13,075 bases of DNA from Candidatus Parcubacteria bacterium (GCA_027310925.1 DAICZX010000066.1:1-13075); one strand, 5' to 3'. Positions 5,885 to 13,075 are shown, counted from the first letter of the stretch. Translations and numbers: made by a program. The notes: generated by a model from the letters alone, not told the origin.

Positions 5885-6615
5885 CCCCGAAAACCGTATT
5901 TTCAGTCAAAACTGGATCTTACGAAGGTCCGTTTGAGATGCTGCTTAACCTCATTGAGTCGCGAAAACTTCTGGTAAATGATCTTGCGCTTGCGAGCATC
6001 ACTGAAGATTTTATTCAGCATATACGTGGGCAAGCGACATTCCCGATCGAAGAGACCGCGAACTTCATTCAGATTGCCGCAACACTGATCCTCATCAAAT
6101 CAAAATCGCTCATCCCTGATCTTGCCCTCACTGAAGAGGAGAACGCAGATGTCGAAGATTTGAAACGTCGGCTCATGGCATATGAGAAGGTGCGTGAAGC
6201 GACACGCGAGCTCTCACGCATATATGGGAAAACAGTCATGGCGCGAGCGGGCTGGAGACCTCCCGAGATTGTCTTCGCACCCTCCTGCGATCTCTCGACA
6301 AACGCGCTCGCCGAGGCGTTTGCACGGGTGCTCGCTGCGCGCGAGACGGTCGAGGAATTGCCAGAGGCGCGTGTGAAGCCGCTCATCTCCATCGAGGAAA
6401 TGATGACCGAACTTGCGAAACGAGTTCAGAGCTCGCTCTCGCTCTCCTTCAAAGAATTTGCTGGCAAGACGAAAGAACTAGTGGAAATTATCGTTTCTTT
6501 CCTTGCGCTTCTTGAACTTGTAAAACAAGGGGCCGTTGCGGCGGAACAATTTGACATCCACGGTGATATTCGTATCAGCCATACCGCCCCCTCCTCCGTC
6601 CCCAGATACGGATAA
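5872..6615 (+). CDS. scpA: Segregation and condensation protein A (kleisin)
   Basis: A 247-residue kleisin that bridges the SMC ATPase heads and binds ScpB, forming the condensin that compacts and helps separate chromosomes. The N-terminal segment YEGPFEMLLNLIESRKL (17-33), followed by a helical region with ITEDFIQHI and AATLILIKSKSLIP, is the typical ScpA signature that contacts the SMC neck. The C-terminal winged-helix part (about 180-235), including EIIVSFLALLELVKQGAV, binds the other head. The length is usual. The start overlaps the end of the aminopeptidase gene by 13 bp, and scpB follows after 68 nt. smc itself is not in this window. Confidence 0.92.
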   Translation: METVAPKTVFSVKTGSYEGPFEMLLNLIESRKLLVNDLALASITEDFIQHIRGQATFPIEETANFIQIAATLILIKSKSLIPDLALTEEENADVEDLKRRLMAYEKVREATRELSRIYGKTVMARAGWRPPEIVFAPSCDLSTNALAEAFARVLAARETVEELPEARVKPLISIEEMMTELAKRVQSSLSLSFKEFAGKTKELVEIIVSFLALLELVKQGAVAAEQFDIHGDIRISHTAPSSVPRYG

Positions 6616-6683
6616 GTCGGTCCGTGTTACGCGCACTCACACACACCCTACGGAAGACATTGCCGAGGAGGGGGAGCACGATT
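6616..6683 (+). other. 68-nt spacer between scpA and scpB
   Basis: This is the longest gap in the operon. It holds a CA-rich run near 6634-6648 and a strong purine-rich ribosome site at its end. An in-frame GTG at 6624 could extend ScpB by 20 residues, but those residues (Arg/Thr/Leu-rich) do not resemble ScpB. I see no clear hairpin or promoter in it. Confidence 0.4.
6665..6676 (+). promoter_or_regulatory. scpB: Shine-Dalgarno site deciding the scpB start
   Basis: GAGGAGGGGGAG lies 7 nt before the ATG at 6684 and supports that start over the GTG at 6624. Most other genes of the operon lack such a site. Confidence 0.75.
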
Positions 6684-7232
6684 ATGATAGAGACTATGCT
6701 TACCCCTCCATCCGCCATTCATGCACTGCTTTTTACCTCCGGCGAGCCACTTTCGAGGAAACAGCTTGCCGCGTTGCTTGATGTTACGGACATGGAACTT
6801 GGCGTAGCACTTAAAGCGCTTTCCAGCATGCTTGAGGGAAGCGGAATTGCACTTATTGAGACCGCTACGGAAGTAGAGCTGCGGACTACGCCTGAGGCAT
6901 CCACCCTCGTGGGGAAACTCCGAGAAAACGAACTCGCTCGTGACCTTGGTAAAGCAAGCATTGAAACGCTTGCAGTCATTGCATATCAAGAAGGCGCCAC
7001 ACGCAGTGAGATCGATTGGGTGCGCGGAGTCAACTCTTCCGCCTCTCTCCGTACGCTGCTTATGCGTGGCCTTATTGAGGGGAGGGAAGACGCACAAGAC
7101 AAGCGCCGTATACGCTATAACATAACCACAGAAGCGCTTGCACATCTCGGTATCACGCGGGTCGAAGACCTCCCGCGCATCGCCGAATTGCGAATCGCTG
7201 CAAAAAAAGAAGAAACGGGCTCTCCCATATAA
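6684..7232 (+). CDS. scpB: Segregation and condensation protein B
   Basis: A 182-residue dimeric winged-helix protein that binds ScpA in the SMC-ScpAB condensin. Two winged-helix units are visible: an N-terminal one (SAIHALLFTSGEPLSRKQLA, 10-29) and a second with the family signature KASIETLAVIAYQEGATRSEI (90-110), followed by RGVNSSASLRTLLMRGLIE. Length is normal for the family. The ATG at 6684 is preferred because of the strong Shine-Dalgarno site. It follows scpA by 68 nt and precedes the S11 peptidase gene by 5 nt. The adjacency of scpA and scpB supports both calls. Confidence 0.93.
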   Translation: MIETMLTPPSAIHALLFTSGEPLSRKQLAALLDVTDMELGVALKALSSMLEGSGIALIETATEVELRTTPEASTLVGKLRENELARDLGKASIETLAVIAYQEGATRSEIDWVRGVNSSASLRTLLMRGLIEGREDAQDKRRIRYNITTEALAHLGITRVEDLPRIAELRIAAKKEETGSPI

Positions 7233-7237
7233 AGTAT

Positions 7238-8197
7238 ATGGATTCCGTTGAACTTCAGAAACTCGCTCAGCACACCCGCATCATGCGTGAGATCGGTACC
7301 GGGCTCCTCTTTGCTTCGGGAATTCTTGCACTCTTTATTTTTGTACCCTTGATCCAAGGCCATGGAGCAAAAAAATCTTTCGCGGCCACAATCACGATTG
7401 CGACCCCAGTCACGCCGAGTGCATTTTCACGAGTCTCGGTTGAGGCAAAAGCGGCCATCGTCTATGACCTAGTGACGAAAAAGGTCCTGTACGCAAAAAA
7501 CGCATACGCACAACTCCCCTTGGCCTCACTCACGAAGCTTCTTACAATGTATGCGGCATTCTCTGAATTTTCACCAAACACACCGATCACAATCCCTGCC
7601 AATGTTACCCATCTGAGCGAACCGCACGCTTTCCATGCTGGACAAACATTTGCCCTAGCCAATCTTGCGCGAATCACGTTAACAGCTTCCTTAAATGATG
7701 GCGCTGCAGCAATCGCAGAGGCAACTGCAGCACGGGAAAACCGCACGCTGCATGAAACTCTCGCGGGGGTTGCCACCGCGCTTGATCTCACGCAGACTTA
7801 TGCGGTCGATGGCAATGGTCTTGATATGAATACGGCCGTCTCAGGCGGCTATGGTTCTGCGATTGATCTCGCTCGTCTTGCTGGTGCGTTTGTTGCCGAA
7901 GCGCCGATGGTCGCAGCGGCAACAACCCATGACTTCGCACAAGCAACGTCAACAAACGGAGTCTTTTTCAGAGTAGCAAACACCGATCCTGAGGTTAATG
8001 CCGTACCTCATCTTTTGCTTTCGAAAACTGGTTATACCGATCTCGCGGGAGGGAATCTCGCACTCGTCTTCGATGTTGGCATTGGACACCCAATCGCCAT
8101 CGTCGTTCTCGGTTCCTCACTAAAGGCTCGATTCACTGATGGTATGGCGCTTGTTGATGCAACTCTCGCGCACTTCGCAAGCATGGCGTCCTTATGA
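7238..8197 (+). CDS. D-alanyl-D-alanine carboxypeptidase-like serine peptidase (S11)
   Basis: A 319-residue penicillin-binding-type serine peptidase, likely trimming the terminal D-Ala from peptidoglycan stem peptides outside the membrane. The three active-site motifs are present: SLTK (S97 nucleophile, K100), SLN (151-153, for the usual SxN) and KTG (263-265) followed by YTDLAGGNLA. Residues about 20-40 form one hydrophobic segment after a charged N-terminus, so the enzyme is probably anchored by an N-terminal signal anchor. The length suits a protein with only the catalytic domain; the C-terminal amphipathic anchor of DacA-type enzymes is not obvious. It starts 5 nt after scpB without a clear Shine-Dalgarno site and ends in a 4-bp ATGA overlap with mraY. 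Which Dac paralogue it matches cannot be decided here. Confidence 0.88.
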   Translation: MDSVELQKLAQHTRIMREIGTGLLFASGILALFIFVPLIQGHGAKKSFAATITIATPVTPSAFSRVSVEAKAAIVYDLVTKKVLYAKNAYAQLPLASLTKLLTMYAAFSEFSPNTPITIPANVTHLSEPHAFHAGQTFALANLARITLTASLNDGAAAIAEATAARENRTLHETLAGVATALDLTQTYAVDGNGLDMNTAVSGGYGSAIDLARLAGAFVAEAPMVAAATTHDFAQATSTNGVFFRVANTDPEVNAVPHLLLSKTGYTDLAGGNLALVFDVGIGHPIAIVVLGSSLKARFTDGMALVDATLAHFASMASL

Positions 8198-9270
8198 TTG
8201 CCTTAAATATCATAAAAGTTTTCGTTCCTGCAACGGCAGCATTTGTGGTGGGAATTCTCTTTGCCCCGATGCTAGTTCATTATTTGTTCAAATATCGCGT
8301 ATGGAAAAAGGTCGCAGGGAAAGTCGCACTCGACGGTAAACCGGCTGTCGAATTCGAAAAGCTCCGCATGACTGTCCACGCAGGTACTGAAACAAAAACA
8401 CCACGTATGGGCGGTATTCTCATTTGGGTAAGCGTTACTTTTGTCACGGTTGGACTTTGGACACTTGCACAGTTTGTTCACACTCCGTTGATCGAAAAAC
8501 TCGATTTCTTAAGTCGTAGCCAAACATGGATCCCGCTCTTCGCCTTACTCTCAGGCGCACTAATGGGATTTCTCAATGATCTGTTCGATATCCAGCCTTC
8601 CGGCGAAGGGGGTGTTCGATTACGAACCCGGCTTCTTTTTGTCACGTTGATCTCGCTCTTTATTGGTTGGTGGTTCTACGCAAAATTAGGCGTTACGGCA
8701 ATTGGCATACCAGGGGATGGTATATTACCGCTCGGTGCATTGGTAATCCCGCTCTTTGTTCTCGTCACGCTTAGCCTTTATGCGGGAGGCGTCATTGATG
8801 GGATTGACGGTCTCGCCGGCGGAGTATTCAGTACCGCTTTCATGGCATACGCGGGCATTGCGTATTTTCAACACCAAATCGATCTTGCTGCTTTTTCCGG
8901 TACGCTCACAGGTGCGATACTCGCATTTCTCTGGTTCAATATACCACCCGCACGTTTTTGGATGACTGAAACCGGAACCATGGGTCTTACCATGACTCTC
9001 GCCGTCATTGCCTTTATGACGGATACGCCTGGAAACGGCTACGGTGTTGCGGCGTTACCCATTATTGCGTTTCCGCTTGTCATTACCGTCCTGTCGAACA
9101 TCATTCAAGTAATCTCGAAAAAATTCTACGGAAAAAAAGTATTTCGTATCGCGCCTCTTCACCACCATCTCGAAGCCATCGGTTGGCCGGCATATAAAGT
9201 TACGATGAGGTATTGGATCATTTCCATCATATGCGCTATCGTCGGTATGACGATAGCGCTCCTGAAGTAA
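8194..9270 (+). CDS. mraY: Phospho-N-acetylmuramoyl-pentapeptide transferase (MraY), divergent active site
   Basis: A 358-residue polytopic membrane enzyme that moves phospho-MurNAc-pentapeptide from UDP to undecaprenyl phosphate, making lipid I. Recognisable blocks are KTPRMGGI (68-75), GFLNDLFDI (125-133), GGVIDGIDGLAGG (198-210), WFNIPPARFWMTETGTMGL (247-265) and LHHHLEAIGW (322-331), along with about ten hydrophobic segments. Two catalytic acidic residues differ from textbook MraY: the DD pair is N128-D129, and the MGD aspartate is E259 in MTETG. The HHH motif and both Asp of DGIDG are kept. The HHHLE block makes MraY more likely than a WecA-type relative. It overlaps the S11 gene by 4 bp and precedes ftsW by 2 nt, which suits a mraY-ftsW-murG order. 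Confidence 0.88.
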   Translation: MIALNIIKVFVPATAAFVVGILFAPMLVHYLFKYRVWKKVAGKVALDGKPAVEFEKLRMTVHAGTETKTPRMGGILIWVSVTFVTVGLWTLAQFVHTPLIEKLDFLSRSQTWIPLFALLSGALMGFLNDLFDIQPSGEGGVRLRTRLLFVTLISLFIGWWFYAKLGVTAIGIPGDGILPLGALVIPLFVLVTLSLYAGGVIDGIDGLAGGVFSTAFMAYAGIAYFQHQIDLAAFSGTLTGAILAFLWFNIPPARFWMTETGTMGLTMTLAVIAFMTDTPGNGYGVAALPIIAFPLVITVLSNIIQVISKKFYGKKVFRIAPLHHHLEAIGWPAYKVTMRYWIISIICAIVGMTIALLK

Positions 9271-9272
9271 GT

Positions 9273-10370
9273 ATGAGATTTGTTTCTGGAGATCGCGTGT
9301 TCGTTATACTCGTGCTCATCATCTTGCTTTCTGGTTTCGCGATCTTCTCTTCGGCAGCTCTTGGTCTTCTTGCACGCGCAAACAGCTCGGTCTCACGTAC
9401 CATTCTTTTGCAGGCAGGTTTCGGGCTTGGATTCGGAATTTTGACATTTATCCTCGCACGCGCCGTTCCACTTGCGTGGGTAAAACGTCGTACACCAATT
9501 CTGTATATTCTGACAGTACTCTTTTCCGCACTTGTTTTCGTGCCGGGAATAGGATTTCATGCGGGCGGCGCAACGCGCTGGATAAATCTGCGCTTCACAA
9601 CCGTACAGCCAGCAGAATTTCTAAAGATTGGCCTCGTCCTAGCGCTCGCCTGGTGGCTCGCGCCGCGTGCACGGCAACTCACAAACGTACGGGAAGGATT
9701 ATTGCCATTCATAGCTATCCTTGGCGTGCCAACATTCCTCCTGCTTGCGCAGCCGAATACATCAACAACGATTCTTATCATCACGACAGCTGCAATAATG
9801 TATTTTGCGGCAGGAGCTCCTTTACGGGATTTTGGAATTCTTACACTCTTCGCCATTTGCGTGCTTGGCGCTGTTGTTCTTGTACGGCCATATGTGCTTC
9901 AGCGCATCAAAACATTCATCGATCCATCAGCAAATTCCTTGAGCAGTGGCTATCAAATACAACAGTCCCTGATTGCTATTGGTTCGGGAGGTCTTCTTGG
10001 TGAGGGATTCGGTCAAGGCGCCGAAAAATTTAACTATTTGCCTGAACCTGACGGTGATTCCGTCTTCGCTGTTTTCGCTGAGGAAACTGGTTTCTTAGGT
10101 GCTACGATTCTCCTCGTACTTTTCGTTGCGCTTTCGGCACGTGGCATCGTGATTGCAGGGAATTCACGCGATCTTTTCGGAGGACTCATTGCACTTGGGT
10201 TTTCCTCAATTATCATGCTACAAGCGTTTATCAATATTGGCGCGATGCTTGGTATCATCCCACTGACCGGTCTTCCACTACCGTTCGTCTCCCAAGGAGG
10301 GACCGCGCTCGTTGCCGTCCTTGTCATGTGTGGTTTTATCCTCAATATTGCGGCAAACCGCACAACATAG
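9273..10370 (+). CDS. ftsW: SEDS-family peptidoglycan polymerase (FtsW/RodA)
   Basis: A 365-residue membrane protein with about ten transmembrane segments, of the SEDS glycosyltransferase family that polymerises lipid II. Conserved blocks: GGATRWINL (98-106), QPAEFLKIGL (112-121), SGYQIQQSLIAIGSGGLLGEG (225-245), PEPDGDSVFAVFAEETGF (257-274) and the C-terminal IIPLTGLPLPFVSQGG. D262 matches the catalytic aspartate of RodA (in the motif usually written DFIFAV). The QPDxGT motif reads QPNTST (160-165). FtsW is preferred over RodA because it lies between mraY and murG, but sequence alone does not settle this. The start at 9273 follows the mraY stop by 2 nt; the earlier in-frame ATG at 9213 lies within mraY and adds a charged stretch that does not fit. 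Confidence 0.88.
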   Translation: MRFVSGDRVFVILVLIILLSGFAIFSSAALGLLARANSSVSRTILLQAGFGLGFGILTFILARAVPLAWVKRRTPILYILTVLFSALVFVPGIGFHAGGATRWINLRFTTVQPAEFLKIGLVLALAWWLAPRARQLTNVREGLLPFIAILGVPTFLLLAQPNTSTTILIITTAAIMYFAAGAPLRDFGILTLFAICVLGAVVLVRPYVLQRIKTFIDPSANSLSSGYQIQQSLIAIGSGGLLGEGFGQGAEKFNYLPEPDGDSVFAVFAEETGFLGATILLVLFVALSARGIVIAGNSRDLFGGLIALGFSSIIMLQAFINIGAMLGIIPLTGLPLPFVSQGGTALVAVLVMCGFILNIAANRTT

Positions 10371-10380
10371 GAAGACACTG

Positions 10381-10386
10381 TATACT
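10381..10386 (+). promoter_or_regulatory. -10-like hexamer just before murG
   Basis: TATACT, preceded directly by TG, ends 9 nt before the murG ATG at 10396, in the 25-nt gap after ftsW. No -35 is visible. It fits the pattern seen before the genes at 166 and 562 and could give a leaderless transcript for murG-gltX inside the operon. Confidence 0.35.
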
Positions 10387-10395
10387 TATGCGTAT

Positions 10396-11535
10396 ATGAA
10401 AATTGTGTTTACCAGTGCAGGGAGTGGGGGACATTTCTATCCGATTATAGCCATCGCCGAAGCGATGAGCGATCTTGTTCGCGAAAAACGCCTCATCGCA
10501 CCGAAACTTTATTACCTCGCACCGGACCCATTCGATCAGAAAGCACTTTTTGAAAATGGCATAATCTACATCCCGATACCGGCAGGAAAGATACGCCGCT
10601 ACGCCTCAATTAAGAATTTTACTGATTTTTTTCTTACCCTTGCGGGAATACTCTCGGCACTCGTAACACTTCTCCGTCTTTATCCAGACGTGGTAGTGAG
10701 CAAAGGGGGTTATGGTAGCGTACCGACTGTGCTCGCCGCACACATATTGCGTATCCCCGTTATCATTCACGAGTCTGACGCAAAGCCCGGACGTGCTAAC
10801 CTGTTTGCCGCGAAATTCGCAGTCAAGATCGCTATTTCTTTCGAGAGCGCAGAAAAATACTTTCCTGAAAAGGTGCGGTCAAAAATAGCCCGCACCGGTA
10901 TTCCGATCCGCAAAGCGCTCACCCGTGTCGAAACTGAGGGAGCACGTCAATATCTCGGCCTTGAACCGCAAATACCGACAATCCTTATCCTTGGCGGCTC
11001 TCAGGGCGCAACGAGGATAAATGAGGCCGTGTTGTCAGCACTTCCTAACCTCGTTTCTTTCGCTAATATAATTCATCAAACAGGGCAGACAAATATCAAG
11101 AATGTTGAGGCGGTCGCACGGGTCGAACTCGCGAAGGAATCACACGCTTCCCGTTACCATCCAATTAATTACCTTTCCGAGGTGTCATTACAACGTGCAG
11201 CAGGTGTTGCGGATCTCATAGTCTCGCGTGCAGGAGCAAATTCAATTGCCGAAATTAGCCTCTGGAAAAGACCAGCAATCATCATCCCTATTCCCGAGTC
11301 AGTAAGTCACGACCAACGCACGAATGCTTACACCTATGCCGAGACGGGTGCCGCGATTGTTATTGAGGACGAGAATCTTACGCCACATCTTTTAGTTTCG
11401 GAAATACAACGCATCATCAGTGACCCAGAACTCGGTAAGCGTATGGTGCTTGGAGCCTCCGGATTTGCAGACATAAATGCCGCGCGTACACTTGCTAGTG
11501 AGATACTCGGGATCGCGCTCTCACATGAACCATGA
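10396..11535 (+). CDS. murG: MurG, lipid II synthase
   Basis: A 379-residue GT-B glycosyltransferase acting on the inner face of the membrane; it adds GlcNAc from UDP-GlcNAc to lipid I. The N-terminal glycine loop reads SAGSGGHFYP (7-16) in place of the usual GGTGGHxxP. KGGYGSVPTVLAA (103-115) and HESDAKPGRAN (125-135, usually HEQNAxxGxxN) follow. In the C-terminal half ILGGSQGATRIN (198-209), SRAGANSIAEI (277-287) and HDQRTNA (305-311) make the UDP-GlcNAc pocket. The start at 10396 begins the first beta strand MKIVFTSAG; earlier in-frame codons lie in ftsW. It ends in a 4-bp ATGA overlap with gltX. Length is near the usual 350-370. Confidence 0.92.
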   Translation: MKIVFTSAGSGGHFYPIIAIAEAMSDLVREKRLIAPKLYYLAPDPFDQKALFENGIIYIPIPAGKIRRYASIKNFTDFFLTLAGILSALVTLLRLYPDVVVSKGGYGSVPTVLAAHILRIPVIIHESDAKPGRANLFAAKFAVKIAISFESAEKYFPEKVRSKIARTGIPIRKALTRVETEGARQYLGLEPQIPTILILGGSQGATRINEAVLSALPNLVSFANIIHQTGQTNIKNVEAVARVELAKESHASRYHPINYLSEVSLQRAAGVADLIVSRAGANSIAEISLWKRPAIIIPIPESVSHDQRTNAYTYAETGAAIVIEDENLTPHLLVSEIQRIISDPELGKRMVLGASGFADINAARTLASEILGIALSHEP

Positions 11536-12875
11536 GCAATGTTGTTACTCGTTTCGCGCCGTCACCGACCGGCCTATTACACGCAGGGAACTATCGAACA
11601 GCCGTATTTGCTTATCTCTTCGCAAAACACTCTGGCGGTTCATTCATCCTGCGCATAGAGGACACCGATATCGCACGTTCAAAACCTGAATTCGAAGCGA
11701 ATATTATCGAGGCGCTCGCATGGCTCGATCTTAAGACGGATACACAATATCGCCAAAGTGAACGCCGGACACGACATCGTGAACTCCTTATGAAACTCAT
11801 TGCTGCAGATGCCGCGTACGTCTCTAAGGAGACACCGAAAAATAAGGGTGATAGGGAAGAGGTCATACGTTTCAGGAACCCGAAAGGCATCGTCTCCTTC
11901 ACAGACGTTATCCATGGCAAAATTACGATGGATGTGAGCGACCTCGGTGATTTCGTTATAGCACGCTCCATTGATGAGCCGGTCTTCCATTTTGCCGTCG
12001 TAGTTGATGACGCGGACGAAAATATTACACACGTAATTCGTGGTGAAGATCATATCTCAAATACCCCACGGCAAATACTCATTCAGCGCGCACTTGGCTT
12101 TATCTCACCTGTTTATGCGCACTTACCACTCATCCTCGGCAGTGATCGTACGAAACTCTCGAAACGTAAAGGCGCCAAGGCAATTACGGAGTATCGCGAT
12201 CTGGGAGTGTTGCCCGAGGCTATGCTGAATTACCTCGCTTTCCTTGGCTGGAATCCGGGCGATGAGAGCGAATATCTTGACCGAGATGCGCTTATCGACT
12301 CCTTCGATCTCACGCGCGTGCATAAAGGTGCCGCCATTTTTGACGAAGTAAAACTTCTTTCGGTAAACCAACACTGGATGCGCAAACTTCCTGATACTGA
12401 TTTTATTATGCACGTAAACGCTCAGTACACTAGCGCCATTGATGTCGCGAGACTCAAGAAATCTATCCCGCTCCTTAAAGAACGCGCCCACACATTCAAT
12501 GAGGCTCGTGAGATGGTCTCCGGTGAACTTTCCTGTCTCTTTATTGAGCCAGTTCTTGATATGAGCTTACTTCTTGCTAAAGAGCCCAATGATCATCCTG
12601 GGACAACCAAGGCTGCCCTCGAAGGACTTATCAGTCCTATAAAATCTCTTTCCGAAAATGTTTCCTCTGAAACAATAAAAGACGTCCTTATGCCATTTGC
12701 TGACGCTGCAGAAGCAAAAAAGAAAGGCGGAAGGGGAGCAACGCTTTGGCCCTTACGCTATAGCCTCTCGGGCAAAGAACGTTCTCCCGATCCATTCACT
12801 CTCATCTCAATCCTTGGTCCTGAAGAGGCAATCACACGTATAAAAAAAGCTATTGGTATGCTCGAGAATAAATAA
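11532..12875 (+). CDS. gltX: Glutamyl-tRNA synthetase, shortened
   Basis: A 447-residue class I synthetase that charges tRNA(Glu), and also tRNA(Gln) if the cell uses the amidotransferase route. It shows the HIGH-type motif in APSPTGLLHAGN (9-20), RIEDTD (41-46), HFAVVVDDADENITHVIRGEDH (153-174), and KLSKRKG (208-214), the KMSKS loop. The insertion after the first fold, which in many bacterial GluRS proteins holds a Cys-rich or YDxxCR zinc-like segment, is reduced to about 15 residues (roughly YVSKETPKNK, 96-105) and has no cysteine. The C-terminal anticodon domain is helical and ends in EEAITRIKKAIGMLENK. The symbol is secure; tRNA specificity is not deducible. It is the last gene of the operon and overlaps murG by 4 bp. 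Confidence 0.93.
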   Translation: MSNVVTRFAPSPTGLLHAGNYRTAVFAYLFAKHSGGSFILRIEDTDIARSKPEFEANIIEALAWLDLKTDTQYRQSERRTRHRELLMKLIAADAAYVSKETPKNKGDREEVIRFRNPKGIVSFTDVIHGKITMDVSDLGDFVIARSIDEPVFHFAVVVDDADENITHVIRGEDHISNTPRQILIQRALGFISPVYAHLPLILGSDRTKLSKRKGAKAITEYRDLGVLPEAMLNYLAFLGWNPGDESEYLDRDALIDSFDLTRVHKGAAIFDEVKLLSVNQHWMRKLPDTDFIMHVNAQYTSAIDVARLKKSIPLLKERAHTFNEAREMVSGELSCLFIEPVLDMSLLLAKEPNDHPGTTKAALEGLISPIKSLSENVSSETIKDVLMPFADAAEAKKKGGRGATLWPLRYSLSGKERSPDPFTLISILGPEEAITRIKKAIGMLENK

Positions 12876-12881
12876 TATCAG

Positions 12882-12901
12882 TATCTCGGCACACCGAGAT
12901 A
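12882..12901. other. Perfect 8-bp hairpin after gltX, without a T-run
   Basis: TATCTCGG (12882-12889) pairs with CCGAGATA (12894-12901) around CACA, starting 6 nt after the gltX stop. No T-run follows, so it is not a canonical intrinsic terminator; it could stabilise the mRNA 3' end, pause polymerase, or act as an operator for the promoter just downstream. Confidence 0.5.
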
Positions 12902-12908
12902 AAAGCTG

Positions 12909-12922
12909 TATAATAATATACT
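12909..12922 (+). promoter_or_regulatory. -10-like sequence for the right-edge gene
   Basis: TATAAT (12909-12914) is followed closely by TATACT (12917-12922), which ends 15 nt before the ATG at 12938. TG directly precedes the first hexamer. No -35 is convincing; the hairpin at 12882-12901 occupies that position. Confidence 0.5.
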
Positions 12923-12937
12923 TACTCTTACATCATT

Positions 12938-13075
12938 ATGTTCAAGCTTATATTCTGGGTATTTGTTCTCTTTTTAGCCCTATCGTATTTTGGCATATCA
13001 GTTGAAGCGATTATCGGTTCTCCTGCAGGCCAAGCCAATCTGGCATACCTCCTTCATATTTTCTTTCAGAGCTGG
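12938..13075 (+). CDS. Small membrane protein, 3' part outside the window
   Basis: The first 46 codons of an open frame that runs off the right edge without a stop. The translation begins MFKLIFWVFVLFLALSYFG, a hydrophobic segment over residues 3-19, then a polar stretch ISVEAIIGSPAGQANLAYL and a second hydrophobic start ending in FFQSW. This layout suits a short protein with one or two membrane spans. I recall similar small hydrophobic proteins from Parcubacteria genomes but cannot name a function. The AT-rich promoter-like stretch just upstream and the hydrophobic pattern support a real gene. There is no Shine-Dalgarno site. Confidence 0.65.
   Translation, partial: MFKLIFWVFVLFLALSYFGISVEAIIGSPAGQANLAYLLHIFFQSW

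Noticed and set aside
8194..11535. Use of UGA as a sense codon (Gracilibacteria or Absconditabacteria code)
   Set aside because: TGA ends the S11 gene and murG exactly at 4-bp overlaps with the next ATG, and no conserved protein needs a TGA to be read through.

Overview
The window reads as a compact, gene-dense bacterial chromosome segment in which every supported gene lies on the + strand. I infer a member of the Candidate Phyla Radiation (Patescibacteria), probably Parcubacteria-like. The grounds are a very short aspartyl-tRNA synthetase with no GAD insertion, a shortened GluRS, small single-span membrane proteins, 4-bp ATGA gene overlaps, few Shine-Dalgarno sites, and -10-like hexamers lying almost against start codons. 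TGA is used as an ordinary stop (for example at the ends of the S11 peptidase gene and murG), so a UGA-reassigned code is unlikely. The assignment rests on these traits alone, not on a search.

Left part (1-3060), accessory-looking: a small one-span membrane protein (166-390); a small charged protein of unknown function (562-759); an orphan ParB-like partition protein with no ParA beside it (815-1813); an intergenic stretch with a terminator, a second hairpin and a good sigma70-type promoter (1814-2024); and a stand-alone peptidase M19 (membrane dipeptidase-like) gene with its own promoter, Shine-Dalgarno site and terminator (2025-3059). The M19 protein lacks several expected metal ligands.

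Core part (3079-12875): eight or nine tightly packed genes that look like one long operon: aspS, an M17 leucyl aminopeptidase, scpA, scpB, an S11 D,D-carboxypeptidase, mraY, ftsW (or rodA), murG and gltX. They link tRNA charging (AspRS, GluRS), peptide turnover, chromosome condensation (ScpA and ScpB with SMC) and peptidoglycan assembly. MraY makes lipid I, MurG makes lipid II, the SEDS protein polymerises it, and the S11 enzyme trims stem peptides. Spacing ranges from a 13-bp overlap to a 68-nt gap. A weak promoter may sit just before murG.

Right edge (12876-13075): a short hairpin, an AT-rich promoter-like stretch, and the first 46 codons of another small membrane protein cut by the window end.

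The points most worth a second look are the AspRS whose motif 3 arginine appears replaced by glycine, the MraY with changed catalytic acidic residues, the M19 homologue without its HxD metal motif, the orphan ParB-like module, and the recurrent leaderless-type promoter arrangement. I saw no tRNA, rRNA, CRISPR array, insertion sequence or integrase.
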